A stretch of 64,000 nucleotides of DNA, taken from positions 930,001 to 994,000 of the forward strand of contig JAFKAC010000004.1 in the NCBI GenBank assembly GCA_025766275.1, written 5' to 3'. The notes beneath the pieces were generated by a model, which did no database searches, was not told where the DNA came from, and saw only the letters and a program-made list of their open reading frames with translations. The translations under genes and the position numbers were made by a program. Positions 11,801 to 22,930 of this stretch are shown here, in pieces; position 1 is the stretch's first letter, and each line of letters opens with the position of its first letter. The DNA comes from Lactarius indigo (lineage: Eukaryota; Basidiomycota; Agaricomycetes; Russulales; Russulaceae).

Positions 11801-14800
11801 TAAGCGCAAACCTCCTGAAACGACTCAAAATAGCCTGGCTACCTACCGAACGCTCCATCAAGATATGGAACGTAGATGGAACCCACAACCAAGGAGGAGA
11901 GATCACATCTTTCACCAACCTCACCGTTAAAACCGGAGGAAAGACCCAAAACCTTCAATTCCTCATCACAGATTTAGGAAACGATGAAGTCATATTGGGA
12001 TATCCCTGGTTTACGGCTTTTGAACCCAAGTTCCACTGGCGAGACGCCACACTCGATGAAGAGTTCCAACCAGTGGTCATCACCAGTCTGCATCTGTCCG
12101 ACGAAGCCATGCCTCTTGAAGCAACTATCAAGGCATTGGAGACGTATCAACTGGACGAATCAGCCTGGGAACGGCTACAAGAAGAGGACGAACCTTGTAT
12201 CCGGCTGCGAAAAACGACAACAGCATCAGAATTAGCGCAGCAAGAAGCGGCCAAAAGACCCCAGAAAACCTTCGAAGAGATGGTCCCGGAAGAATACCGG
12301 AGGCATCAGAAAGTTTTCAGTGAGGAAGCGTCCCAGCGCTTCCCCCCTTCACGCCCGTGGGACCACGCCATCGATCTAGTTCCAACCGCCCCTGAAACAA
12401 TGGATTGCAAAGTATACCCACTCACAATCCTGGAAAACGAAAAACTAACAGAATTCATAACCGAACACCTGGAAAAGAAATACATCCAACCGTCCAAGTC
12501 CCCTTACGCATCTCCCTTCTTTTTCATCAAAAAGAAGGACGGGAAACTACGCCCGGTACAGGACTACCGCCGCCTCAATGAATTAACTGTAAAAAATCAC
12601 TATCCACTCCCCCTAATCCCCGAACTTATCGACAAGATCCGAGAAGCAAGGCTTTACTCGAAGCTTGATATCCGATGGGGATACAACAATGTTCGAATCA
12701 AACAGGGGGACGAATGGAAGGCGGCGTTCAAAACAAATCAGGGGTTATTCGAACCGCGAGTCATGTTTTTTGGCCTCACTAACTCCCCTAGCACCTTCCA
12801 AACCATGATGGACACTATCTTCCGGGAGTTAGTGTTGACAGGAGAAGTGATCGTCTACATGGACGATATCCTGATCGCGACCTCAGACAACCGCACCCAC
12901 CACAGAATGGTACTACACCAAGTCCTCAACCTCTGCGACAAACATGACCTATACATCAAACCGGAAAAATGCGTGTTTGAAGTCTATGAGGTGGAATACC
13001 TGGGGCTAATCATTGGATACGGACAACTGCGAATGGACCCAGTCAAAGTGCAAGGAGTCCGAGAATGGAAGGCGCCGACATCACTCAAAGAAGTACGAGC
13101 CTTCTTAGGATTCTGCAATTTCTACCGACGGTTTATACGGGGGTTCTCTACAATTGCGAGGCCCCTCCACGACCTTACGAAGAAAGATGTTCCCTGGGAA
13201 TGGACGGAGGCCAGACAAAAAGCCTTCGACACCATCAAAGAGCGAATCAGTTCGGAACCGGTCTTGCTATTCCCGAAACTAGATCAACCCTTCGAAATCG
13301 AAGTCGATGCTTCAAGTTACGCCCTAGGGGCTGTCCTAAATCAGAAGGGAGAAGACAACAAAATGCATCCGGTCGCATTCTATTCCGAATCCCTATCAGA
13401 AGCCGAACGCAATTACGACATTTACGATAGGGAACTACTAGCGATCATTAAAGCGTTACGCACTTGGCGAACATATCTCGTGGGATCCCCCCATCTAATA
13501 ACGATCCATACAGACCACGCCAACCTGCAATACTGGAAAGAACCCAGAAAAATCAGTCGACGGGTAGCGCGGGAGTTCCAAGAACTGTCGGAGTACAACT
13601 TTATACTCAAACATATCCCTGGTACCAAGAATACACAAGCAGACTCCTTATCGAGAAGACCTGATTATGATGACGGCACCAGTGACAATGATCACGTCAT
13701 AGTACTCCCAGATGATGTATTTCTTAAAGTCACCCAAACGTCCATGCACGACATGGATATATGGACTCAAATTGCACAAAATATGGACGAAGCAGCACTC
13801 CTCCCGTGGGTAGAACCCCACAACCTAAAGAAACACGATGGGCTGTGGTGGAAGGGCGATGCTCTCGTTGTTGTGGGAAACAACGAACTTAAACGGGGGG
13901 TAATCACCTTTTTCCACGATACTCCAAGCGCAGGACACCCAGGAATTGCAAACACTCTAGAGCTATTACGACGCGATTTCTGGTGGCCCAACATGCGCAA
14001 AGATGTGGAAGCTTACGTCAAGGGGTGTGCAACGTGCCAAAGCAACAAGATCAACCATCACCGACAGAAGCCCCACTTATTTCCTATCACCACCGAACCA
14101 TCGGCCGAACCATTTGAAGTGGTAGCCATGGACTTCATAGTCAAACTCCCAATATCAAAAGGGTTTAACTCAATCCTCACCATCACGGACCACGATTGCT
14201 CAAAAGCGGCAATATTCATACCGTGTAACGAAGCCATAACGTCAGAAGGCGTGGCAAAACTTTATCTCCGACATGTCTATCCCCATTACGGCCTACCCCG
14301 AAGGATCATATCCGATCGGGATCCAAGATTCGCGTCTATGTTCATGCAACAACTGTGTAAAACGTTGGGGATACAACAAAACGTATCATCAGCGTATCAT
14401 CCGCAAACAGATGGTCAATCAGAACGAACAAACCAATGGTTAGAACAATACTTGTGACATTGGTGTAACGTGCAACAGGACAACTGGGCGGAACTTCTAC
14501 CCATGGCGCAATTCGCTCACAATTCTTGGAGAAACACCACCACCAGGCACTCCCCCTTCTCTCTCATTATGGGGTGGGAACCACGAACTGCGTGGACACC
14601 AAAACCATCACACAGCCCCGCAGTGGATCAAAGATTGGAAGAATTGCAGATACTCCGGCAACATGCGCAAGATAGTATCAAACACGCGCAACACCTTATG
14701 GCCCAACGGGGAAAAACAGGGTTCACACCTTATCAACAAGGGGATCAAGTATGGTTAGAAGGGACCAATCTCCGTACCTTCTACCCCACAAGCAAACTAG

Positions 14801-17800
14801 CCCCAAAGCAATACGGACCCTTTAAAATCATCAAGGTTCTATCAGACGTTTCGTACAAACTGGAACTTCCGGCATCATGGAAAATACACCCAGTATTCCA
14901 CGCGAACCTTCTGACACCATACAAGGAAACGGAGATGCATGGCGCAAACTATACCCGACCTCCGCCAGACCTTATCAATGGAGAAGAGGAGTATGAAGTG
15001 GAGCAGATCGAAGACGCTCAGGAACGAGGAAGGGGGCGCAAACTCCACTACCTAGTAAAGTGGAAGGGATTCCCACCAAGCGATAACACATGGGAACCCG
15101 CAACAAACATGACCCACGCCACAGACGTCATCAAAGACTTCTACCAACGATATCCGACCGCCAAGGGGGCTGGACGAACGATATAAAGACACCCCTTTTT
15201 GCATTCCCACATCCCTCAGCCCAAAGATGACCGACACCCCAGTATCCGACACCACCCTCGTCAACATTCTCAGCAACCCCCAACTCGAAGCCGCCCTCGA
15301 ATGAGGGATTGTCACCATCAATCTCACCGACATCCCCCGTCTGTCACCACCACCATCCCCCCAACATGTCACCATCACCACTGTTACGCTCCACTGGCGC
15401 TAGTCCGACTTGGACTCCGGACAGGCGTAATCGACTTAGCGAATATAAGTGAATGGGGACCATGTGTCAACCCAACACAAGCTGAATAGGGGCACGTCCG
15501 GCACACGCTACAGCTGTAGGACAAAGAAGAGTATCCCTTGGTGGATACAAGTGGAAGCACACTTAGCTCCGGGGCTAAGGCAGGCAGACAAGAGATGAGT
15601 CAAGTGGTGGATTGAAGAAGACCAAGATGGGGACTCTTGGTCTTCCGAGTCAACTACTTATACAGATACACGCGGGCTTTAAAGCGCCGCTGGAATAGTA
15701 CATAACCAATAGCGTAACTAGCTCGAACCCTAGTACAGCTATCCTAGGAATGAGTCATACATGAGTCACAATCACATGCGAACTACTATGCTGACTGATG
15801 CAGTGTAAGAGTCCATGACTAATGCTGATACCGGACCGTAGTCATAACCGGTCATGAGTCGTGTGTAAAGAGTCATTGAGTCCGTACCGTAACAACCACC
15901 CCTATTCCCATCAAACGAGAACCCAGGGAACTTACCCCGTCAACGCCGGAGGAAGGGCAATACTCTCCAACACCACCTCCTCAGCAACAGTCGACCCCTC
16001 CACCTGAACCACGACCTCAATCACCACCATCTTCTCCATCATCCACACCACCCCCACCTCTAGAACCGTTTACCCCGGTTCGCGTCCATACCCCCATTGA
16101 CTACGACCGACCCGACTCCCCTCCTAACGACACAGACGACCCCAGCGCCCCATTCTTTCCAAATACTCCTGGTACCCCCAAGTACTACCCATTACAGATC
16201 CCACTACCAGATGGTGGATCTAACCCAGCGAAGTATATCTACTATCGCAAGGGGTTCACTGAGGTAGTGGGGACAATGGGCGCGGGACAACCCCACTACG
16301 GAGAGGAGGTCTACCTCTTGTCACTTAGGCCGAACGTCTCGGCACCACACTTTACAGCGGAACAACTACAGTTCTTTGACCCTCACGACATCCGCGCCTG
16401 TGCTCTGGACGAAACACTCATAGAGCTTAACTCACCTCGTCTCACGGCCGAGATTACTAGGCTGAGGACGGGACTTTTGGTGCTCAAAGAACTCGACGAG
16501 AAGTGCGAGAAGCTGGAGGAGGACGCACGCAAACTACGAGCGGAACGGCTCACGGTCGACTTGATGCTAGCCAGCACCAAGAGGCGCCTTCAGTACGCAG
16601 GGGCGCTGGCTACCATCGGCAACGAATATGCGCGTATGACGGCCCTACCAGCCCCACTTCGCCACTCCTGTTACGCCATCCCATTTTCCCCACGACGCGG
16701 GGGACCATTAGAGTTCCCCCGCCTCGCTGACAAACCCCACCGCCGACGCTGCTATCACTGCAACAGCCCCCACCACATCGTACGCGACTGTCCCTCCAGA
16801 CCGCGACCTGCCTGCCGACATTGCCAAAGCCAGGAACATCAATCCTACCGATGTATATTCTGCCGTGCAGGTATGGTTGAAGAGGTGATCACGACCCATC
16901 AAGCAGATGAACGCATACGGCAAGCAGTGGCTACGGAGGCCACCACCTCCTTTACCGTCCCCGAACCACCGACGATCGCGGCCCACACCCAAGGGAGGTG
17001 GTGTGGGCGGTGCTTCTGCACTGATGCCAATCATGACGAGATTCGATGCCCACAATACGAAATGTGTCGCAAGTGTGGCAAACGCGGACCCTTCCTCTTC
17101 CTCAAAACGCATTACTGTTGACTCGACATCTCTCTGTGGCCGGAGAATGACCTCGATGCTAACATCTACGACCTCGTAGATCTGGAGTCCTGAAGTCGAG
17201 GCGTCTTCAGGCCAAGACGGGGGGTAATGTTACGATTTTCTTGGACTCATTTCTTTCCTTACCATTATTTCCTTCCCGCACTATACGAGCCCTGTACGAC
17301 TACGCGGACTTTACGATTACCCGGTTTCTATCACGCGCCTTGCTTATCAACGCTCTCCTTTGATAAAGCTTGACATGTGCCAGTTTCCGACTTGTTCCCT
17401 CTCACGCGCGACCCCGCGTGATTCTCCTTTATTCTCGATATATCCCTGCTTTGTTCCCTTTATGTTCATTCCTTTCTTCCTCGGTTTGGCGATGGCGCCA
17501 TCTGTTTGTGATGGCCATACAGTACGATTTCTATTTAATCCTAGTCATACCTAGCTTGTACGGTAGACTAGACTTCTTGTGTAATACTACACTCGTCTAT
17601 GCAAAGTCTCCTTGTTCCCTGACCCTCGTTTTCGCTAGGCCTTCGAGTCTTAGCCTCCCTCTACAGTCCAAGTGACGCACGTCCTTGTGACTCTTGTGCA
17701 TCATTTCTACTGAAGTCGAGCCTTCGAGCTTTGACTACCGAGCGATTGACTGACTTAGTACAGGTCGTACTTAACGCCCCTGTAGTGGCATTACACTTCT

Positions 17801-20256
17801 GGAGTCAGACAGGGGTCATATGTTCAGAGCGATTAACACAACTTACCTGGAGTCCGAGCCAATACAACATGCCCAAGCACGTTCTCCTCCACAGGCCCCC
17901 CGTCGTCGTCTTCATCATCCCCGTCAGATGGCAAATGGGGAGGATTGGGTGTTTGGGAGGTGCTTGGCATATAAGTGCGCCCTCCTGGTAACAGGCCTGA
18001 TGCAGCGAGATGGCAGCGCATAGCTGCGAGTTTGTCAAGCCGCTGAATGGTGAGCAACATTTGTCCCAAAGCTTGATATCGATTTGATCGGCGCCATGGT
18101 TTCTTGACTGCTGTAATATGATGAGATTCAGTGATGGAAGAACAGAGGCCACCCGGCGCACCAAAATCTTCAATCATGCGCCGGTAATGGAAAAGCGAAT
18201 GTTGCCTGGGGAGCGCGAACCCTTTAGGCCTGACACCAGAAGTCCGGAACACCTCGCGCGGTTGCTTGAAGTCATCCAAAGCACGATCAAGGGCGTCCAA
18301 TGCGACTGAGTTGATGTTCTGGCGTCGAGCAATGTAACACGCGTCGATGAATGCGCGTAGACACAAGATAATTTCATCCGGAACATAGCCAACGATCGCA
18401 GGAATGTAGACCTTGATGAGGGCCTTAGAATCGTCGCCTGTCCACTGCTTGAAGCGACGACCATGAGGGAATCTACGGAGGCCGGGAAAGGGGGGCACCG
18501 CAGAAATTCTTTCTACCAGTTAGACTAGTGAATTGGCCATATGCGTGGATACATACCGCCGGTCTATATCATCCAGGATGTCATTTGCTTGGCTTTCACC
18601 GTGTTGCATCATCAAATAATCACACACCCAAACGACCAAATGGTCCTTGAAGGTGCCCTTAATGACCTGGTGTAAAAGGTCTGGCGATATCATCTCGTAT
18701 ATGTCGGCACGCGGAAAACCAAATGTGAACGGCTACAAATGAATTGAGGGTGATTAGTATACTGCCAACATAAAAACGTAACATACAATACGTACCACAA
18801 TATCACTGTGCATGCCGTATGCAGCCCAGAGTGTTTGGGAGTCGAGAACACCCCTTATGACCTCCGTGTGTCTCGGTGTGCGGTGCAGGGCATGCACGTC
18901 CAGGTTTTTTGGAAGTGCTGTGCATCTGAAAGCATGTGTGATCGTGACGTTCACACAGTGAGTGCAGGGCACTCACTTGGGGCACCAGCCTCGGACAATA
19001 CCCGTGAGCACTGCTTGCTCGGGGTAATCGGCAATGAATGCAATGAGGTTGTAAATGACCCGTCTGAAGTGACCATCCGGGCACCTGCGGATAACAGGGG
19101 TCGTCATCCCCGAGCATAGTGAACTGAGGACAGCCGAAATAGATGAGTGATACAGTTGTCCCTTGAAGGTTCGAAATTTTAGGCTTTCATCGTATCGGCG
19201 GTCACCTGAAACATATGGAAAATTGCACCCGTTAGAGAACATAGCGGGCTTGAAAGAGACTTACACCGTGGAATAGTGAGGAATGCGATCGGAATGACAG
19301 CATTCCGATGCGCTTGTCGGACAGTATTGTGTACATTACCAATTGACATGTACACGGGGTGGTACTGGACATGTCCCGTTGCCACCGATACTGTCGTCTC
19401 ATCACTCCCGAGGATGAGCGGGCAATACATAGCCCCTTCTGTCCCTGGGTCAGCTGCGAAGATGCCATCCTTGTCCGTGAATGTCAATACACTTCACTGA
19501 GATGTGAAAGATTCAACTTACACTGTGCCTCCAAGCAATATTCCCTGACATCACGTCGCTCCACAGGCGTGTCCCGTCTGCGTTGAGGTCAATATACGGG
19601 CGTAGATCAAATAGGCCGTGGAAGTCGGGGTTGCTTAGCATTGCGGACAATACGCTGTCCGGGTTGCGATACCAAACTTCATAGACCGTACGCATCCAGG
19701 AGGGAGCGCCTTCGTCAACGTCTTCTGGAACTGTGGTCACCAAACATTCCCAAGGAACGTCGCCATGCGCGGAGGAGTCGATGAGCGAGTACAAGTCCTC
19801 ATGGCTCTCAAAAGGTGCAGCAGAATCAAATTCGGACAGGGATTGAGCCCACAGCTGGAGAAGGGTGTCGATGTTGGTGGCGGAAAGTTCTGCACGACGA
19901 TAAATGAGGTCCACTAACTGAAACTGGACCTCGTTTTCAAATGGTGCCCAGTCCCCTCCTGGTGCGCTTTCCCGGGGTGGTGGTGGTGCGCCTGGTGGCA
20001 AAAAGTTGCCATCTGAGTCACATGGAAGGGCTTCTCATCGTATTGATGGTCAGGCATGGATAAGAGCTCAGACGTCAAGGACGCACGTACCTGTCAAATG
20101 AGGGTGCTCCTTCCTCTGACGGTGTGAATGTGACACAACAGGTTGCACTCTGATTGTGTGGCTGTTGGTGACCTCATGGGAGGCACGGAAATGGCGCGTA
20201 CGCCCATTCTGACTCCTGAAAGCCAATGGGCAACCCGGGTGGGGACACCAGAGCAT
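8838..20256 (-). CDS. Plavaka transposase, eight exons, split by a gypsy insertion in exon 8
   Basis: Exons (minus strand): 20256-20091, 20012-19522, 19469-19265, 19205-18977, 18925-18796, 18732-18557, 18508-17847, and exon 8 from 17798 continuing after the gypsy at 9463-8838. All phases close, giving about 895 residues, a normal length for the family. An N-terminal C2H2 finger (CPHPGC...RHFRASH) is followed by blocks characteristic of Plavaka transposases: ILGSDETTVSVATG, SIGNVHNTVRQAHRNA, FKQWTGDDSKALIKVYIPA, FRTSGVRP, LPRQHSLFHYRRMI, GLCSSITESHHI, SAVATFF, RIRSTPSWRG, VHLDSFLRAAHL and the typical C-terminus AYYVNKYIDHHANEVAF. Acidic residues in LGSDET, GDDSKAL and SITES are candidate RNase H-fold catalytic positions. 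One TGA (9145-9147) sits where Arg is expected. The start is the ATG at 20256; an upstream TGA is in frame. The gypsy insertion and the TGA make this copy inactive. Confidence 0.88.
9469..10036 (+). repeat. 5' LTR of the gypsy element
   Basis: 568 bp, starting TGTTACGATTTTC and ending GGCGTTACA. It matches the 3' LTR except for T versus C near 9802 and G versus A near the 3' end, both transitions within CpG. AT-rich promoter-like motifs (CGATATATCC, TCTATTTAATCC) lie in the middle. I did not recognise a tRNA primer site after 10036. Confidence 0.93.
10055..11656 (+). pseudogene. Gypsy Gag, interrupted by two TGA codons
   Basis: One frame runs from the first codons after the LTR to a stop at 11654-11656, broken by TGA at 10427-10429 and 11411-11413. 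The N-terminal 124 codons are acidic and unfamiliar. After a Gly/Ser-rich linker comes a retrotransposon Gag capsid region (GGNPPPEFTGDREASRAFLNAF, then ARHAIQNLRMDKEDIDTYI and GLPNALVINA). The second TGA falls inside a CCHC zinc knuckle (CF-stop-CRGQGHISRFC), replacing the residue between the first two Cys. Arg is common there, so CGA to TGA is the simplest explanation. The start codon is uncertain: no ATG lies in frame upstream of 10055, and ATG 10457 is the first one past the first stop. Confidence 0.82.
11620..15186 (+). CDS. Gypsy Pol: protease, RT, RNase H, integrase, chromodomain
   Basis: Pol is in the -1 frame relative to Gag and overlaps it from 11620 to 11653; I saw no classic slippery heptamer in the overlap. 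Domains in order: aspartic protease (LVDSGATDNFI, VILGYPWF), RT (SPFFFIKKKDGKLRP, LDIRWGYNN, catalytic VYMDD), RNase H (EIEVDASSYALGAVLNQ, YDRELLAIIKALRTW), integrase zinc finger (AGHPG...CATCQSNK) and core (AMDFIVKLP, SDRDPRFAS, HPQTDGQSERTNQ), then a C-terminal chromodomain (EYEVEQIEDA, HYLVKWKGFPPSDNTWEP). The chromodomain and the RWGYNN form place it among fungal chromoviruses. A TGA at 14455-14457 interrupts the integrase where Arg is typical. The stop is TAA at 15184-15186. Confidence 0.92.
15227..17121 (+). pseudogene. Gypsy third ORF: proline-rich zinc-knuckle protein, split by a solo LTR
   Basis: The ATG at 15227 opens a frame broken by TGA (15302-15304), then by the solo LTR at 15382-15894, and continuing in register at 15900 to TGA 17119-17121 once the LTR and one ACCAC copy are removed. 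The reconstructed length is about 458 residues. It has a Pro/Ser/Thr-rich N-terminal third, a block with KYIYYRKGFTEVVGTMG, a predicted coiled coil (ELDEKCEKLEEDARKLRAER), and a Cys/His cluster with two canonical CCHC knuckles (CYHCNSPHHIVRDC, CRHCQSQEHQSYRC) plus two variants (CGRCFCTDANHDEIRC and a C-terminal Cys set). It lies after the chromodomain and before the polypurine tract, so it belongs to the element. Nucleic-acid binding is likely; the specific role is unknown. Confidence 0.8.
15382..15894 (+). mobile_element. Solo LTR (513 bp) nested in the gypsy, family L
   Basis: It begins TGTTACG, ends CGTAACA and is flanked by ACCAC at 15377-15381 and 15895-15899. It contains a hairpin at 15617-15645 (GAAGACCAAGA, 7-nt loop, TCTTGGTCTTC) and a following CTTTAAAGCGCCGCT segment, both shared with the solo LTR at 2251-2720. 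It differs in sequence and length from the host gypsy's own LTRs, so it is an independent, later insertion. Confidence 0.9.
17228..17795 (+). repeat. 3' LTR of the gypsy element, with preceding polypurine tract
   Basis: 568 bp and nearly identical to the 5' LTR. It is preceded directly by a polypurine tract, GACGGGGGGTAA, ending at 17227, where plus-strand synthesis would start. The element ends GGCATTACA, followed by the target copy CTTCT, which overlaps the intron acceptor of the transposase gene (17799-17800). Confidence 0.93.
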
Positions 20257-20927
20257 GGAAAGCGGAATACTTCGCACCTTGCTTCATACCACGGCAAGCC
20301 AATAGGTTAATAAACAAGTACTTGAGAAATGGCTGTCACTGCAGCCGTTCGGGAACCGGAATCCTAGCGTTTGCTGTAGCATCGAAGTGAGAGTACACGT
20401 GAAAGGAGTCGGTGAAACCCTCGGTTAATGGTTCAAAATAAAAAATAAAAAAAACCCTCGGTTAATACAAGTCGGCTCTTGAGTTGGCTAACTAACGTTG
20501 CTATCATGATCGGCAATTGGATCAATCGGATCTGCAGCTTGCTCCGGAGTTGCAACCGACTTAACTCTGACCCTCAACGTCCTCAACTCTCCATGACTTC
20601 CGTTCGCCACGACTTCGCTGGTCTAGGGCCATACCCAACAGCTGTACTAGCACGATATTGGCCCCACTGGATTCACATCAACTATTCCAGGTTTTCGGCT
20701 CGATTGCAAGGCTGGCTGGCTTGGTGTTTCAGAGTTCGCCCCCCTTTTTCGCTTGGCCTGGTTCTTACTAACGTACTACCAACCCCCGCAAGCAAAGTAC
20801 GTATTCAGAGGGGAGTCGACCAAAACCCTCCGAATAGGTTTGCTTCTGGCTACGGTTTCACGTTCGCACCAGCCCCTTACCTTTCCCCTTATCCCTCCCC
20901 TATCCCTTGCAAGCGCAACTCCATAAC
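20257..20927. other. Divergent intergenic region between transposase and DUF6534 gene
   Basis: This separates the transposase start (minus strand) from the membrane-protein start (plus strand) and must contain both promoters. The only distinct structure is an A-rich micro-insertion at 20415-20466. Confidence 0.5.
20415..20466 (+). repeat. A-rich micro-insertion flanked by a 15-bp direct repeat
   Basis: AAACCCTCGGTTAAT occurs at 20415-20429 and again at 20452-20466, enclosing 22 bp that start GGTTC and continue as an A-rich AAAATAAAAAATAAAAA run. A long direct repeat around an A-rich tail is the mark of target-primed reverse transcription, here with an extremely truncated insert. Confidence 0.7.
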
Positions 20928-22930
20928 ATGACTAGCTTTTCTGTCGCTCAGGCTGACATCCGGAATTCCTTTGGGGCGGCCTTTATCGGGCTGCTCGTCA
21001 GTACTACGTGAGTCCTATTTCAGCGCTTCCATATGTCTATTTCTCCTAACCTATTAAACTAATAGGCTCTTTGGCTTGACCATTGTGCAGACGTGAGTCC
21101 GAGTGAACACGCTTTCTCTCGCGCCCTGACTAACAAATCCGATGCTCTTGTAGATGGATATACTTCTGGTAACTATTCCTTATCTCCAGATGCAACAAAC
21201 CAACTCGTCCCAGGAACTATTGGAAAGACTCAAAGCTACTCAAGGTCTTCGTTGTATTCGTAACGTGCGTGATGTTTCAATCCGGCTTGTCCAGGTTGTG
21301 ATATTTTTATTAGAACCATGGATGGCTTTCACGCGATTCTATGCGCTTATGTGATCTACTGGTAAGTCGCCAATACACACCCTGTTCTACATGTACTCAC
21401 CATGGTAGGTACCTCATTTTGAATTCCAACAACGTCGAAAAACTAAGCTCTAGTATGTGGTGAGTCAACCGCTTCCAAGTTGGAGCGGAGTCGTGTCTGA
21501 TTCACACCTCAGGGTCCTGAACATATGTAATTCTGAACAGTCTTACCTCCAAGCCACTCACACCACATCCAATGCTGCGGCCGATGTAGTTTCAGATCGT
21601 TATAAGTGTACGTTATACATTCAGTAATCTGGCGTCACGTACTTACTGAAGATCGTCATAGATCATTGTCGGCGCTTCCGTGGAGCTGTTTGTCGTTTGT
21701 GCGCCATCTTCATCTTGCTATTTGTCCTAACACAGCATAGCTATTATGCAAGACGGGTCTATGTTAGTGAGTTTTTGTCCTTTGTCATCTATTGTACTTC
21801 CAAGCTATAATTTGTTTCTACCAGTGAGCCAAAGTATCGTCTGCCTGATCGTCATCGTAAGTCATCATCATCAACTTATCGGAGCACCTCTGAATGTGGA
21901 TTTGTAGGGGGCGTTAGTCATTATCGCTTCCTGTGAGTGCTCTCGGTTTCCCCTGAGAGGTCTTCACTCACGTCATTGTAGTCTTCGGGATTTGTGAGTT
22001 CCCTGTTCACTGTTTCGTCCATGAGTGACTCAAACTTCGCTTGCTAGTTTTCACCGTAAAAGAGTAGGTACATTTCTTCCCTGGGCGTATTATCAAATTA
22101 ACCGAAACCCATTTTCAGGGCGGTCCTCAAGCAGTTCGACAATTTTCACTCTTTGACTGTATGTTCCAACCCATACCATATCCACTCACGTTAACAGCTT
22201 GATAGTGGATTTCGTGTGCAGGAATGGCTGCAGGCGCTCTGGCGGACCTGCTGGTTGCGGTGGCGATGTGCCGGTCTCTCTACCGCAGGAAGACGGGGTT
22301 CACGAGGCGAGTCCATCCTTTTGACTTTATGCCGTGGACCTAGCTGACACTCATGCACAGAACTGATTCCGTCATCATGACTTTGATGGCTTACAGTATC
22401 AATTCCGGTTTATTGATGGGGTGGGTTTTTTCCTCGTCTTCGTTGGCCAATGACCCCAAACTAACTTGAGTAGCATCCTCGCTACCACCATGACTATCAG
22501 CGTAACACCTTTCTCGTACTCCCGATTCGAGGTTTCTTATCTTATTTTATGACTAGTTCGTGGTTTCACCCTCCTCTCTAACATGGCTGGCAATTTTCTG
22601 GGTGATGAGTAGGTGTACGTTTACAATAATCTTAAGCGCAGAGACGGACAATTGACATTGTCCCATAGGCTATGTAAACACACTGCTCGCTTTGTGAGGA
22701 GTTCATTTCGTTTGTTATCGCGGGTTCGACTTCTGACCGAGTCCACATCCAGATTGAACAGTCGGGCCTACCTCCACGACAGGTCAATCCCTGGCAACTT
22801 GGAGCCGGATAACGTGTTCAACCTGTCCTCCATCCGAGTTGGGCCATCGACTGGGGCCAGTATCTTGTTTCCGCGAACCGTCCCACCACATTGGACTTCG
22901 GACGGAACAAATTTGACCACGAAGATCTGA
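20928..22930 (+). CDS. DUF6534-type multi-pass membrane protein, captured inside the transposon
   Basis: The ATG at 20928 begins a gene of about 14 small exons; the first five are 20928-21007, 21066-21092, 21154-21168, 21214-21264 and 21314-21361, and the last ends at TGA 22930. The spliced product shows features of the basidiomycete DUF6534 seven-pass membrane family: hydrophobic segments (GAAFIGLLVSTTLFGLTIVQ, FHAILCAYVIYWYLI, SQSIVCLIVIGALVIIAS), the block MAAGALADLLVAVAMC followed by RRKTGFTRTDSVIMTLMAYS, and the conserved tail YVNTLLALLNSRAYL. The intron at 22307-22360 uses a GC donor. A TGA at 22550-22552 is in frame near the last membrane segment; it is either intronic or a real lesion. 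Function is unknown. It lies between the transposase and the right terminus, so it travelled with the element or entered it later. Confidence 0.75.

Larger units (their letters stand above)
9469..17795 (+). mobile_element. Complete Ty3/gypsy chromovirus, 8,327 bp
   Basis: Two 568-bp LTRs (9469-10036, 17228-17795) begin TGTTACG and end TTACA, and differ at only two positions noticed by eye. A 5-bp target duplication CTTCT is present at 9464-9468 and 17796-17800. The order is Gag, then Pol (protease, RT, RNase H, integrase, chromodomain), then a third zinc-knuckle ORF. Near-identical LTRs indicate a recent insertion, but the coding frames already carry four in-frame TGA codons and a nested solo LTR. 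It sits in exon 8 of the Plavaka transposase, which is intact across the insertion point once the element is removed. Confidence 0.95.

Noticed and set aside
10427..15304. UGA as a sense codon in this organism
   Set aside because: Several host genes end in TGA-free stops, but the LINE, copia A and gypsy ORF3 frames end normally and the TGAs cluster at Arg positions in repeats; mutation is simpler.
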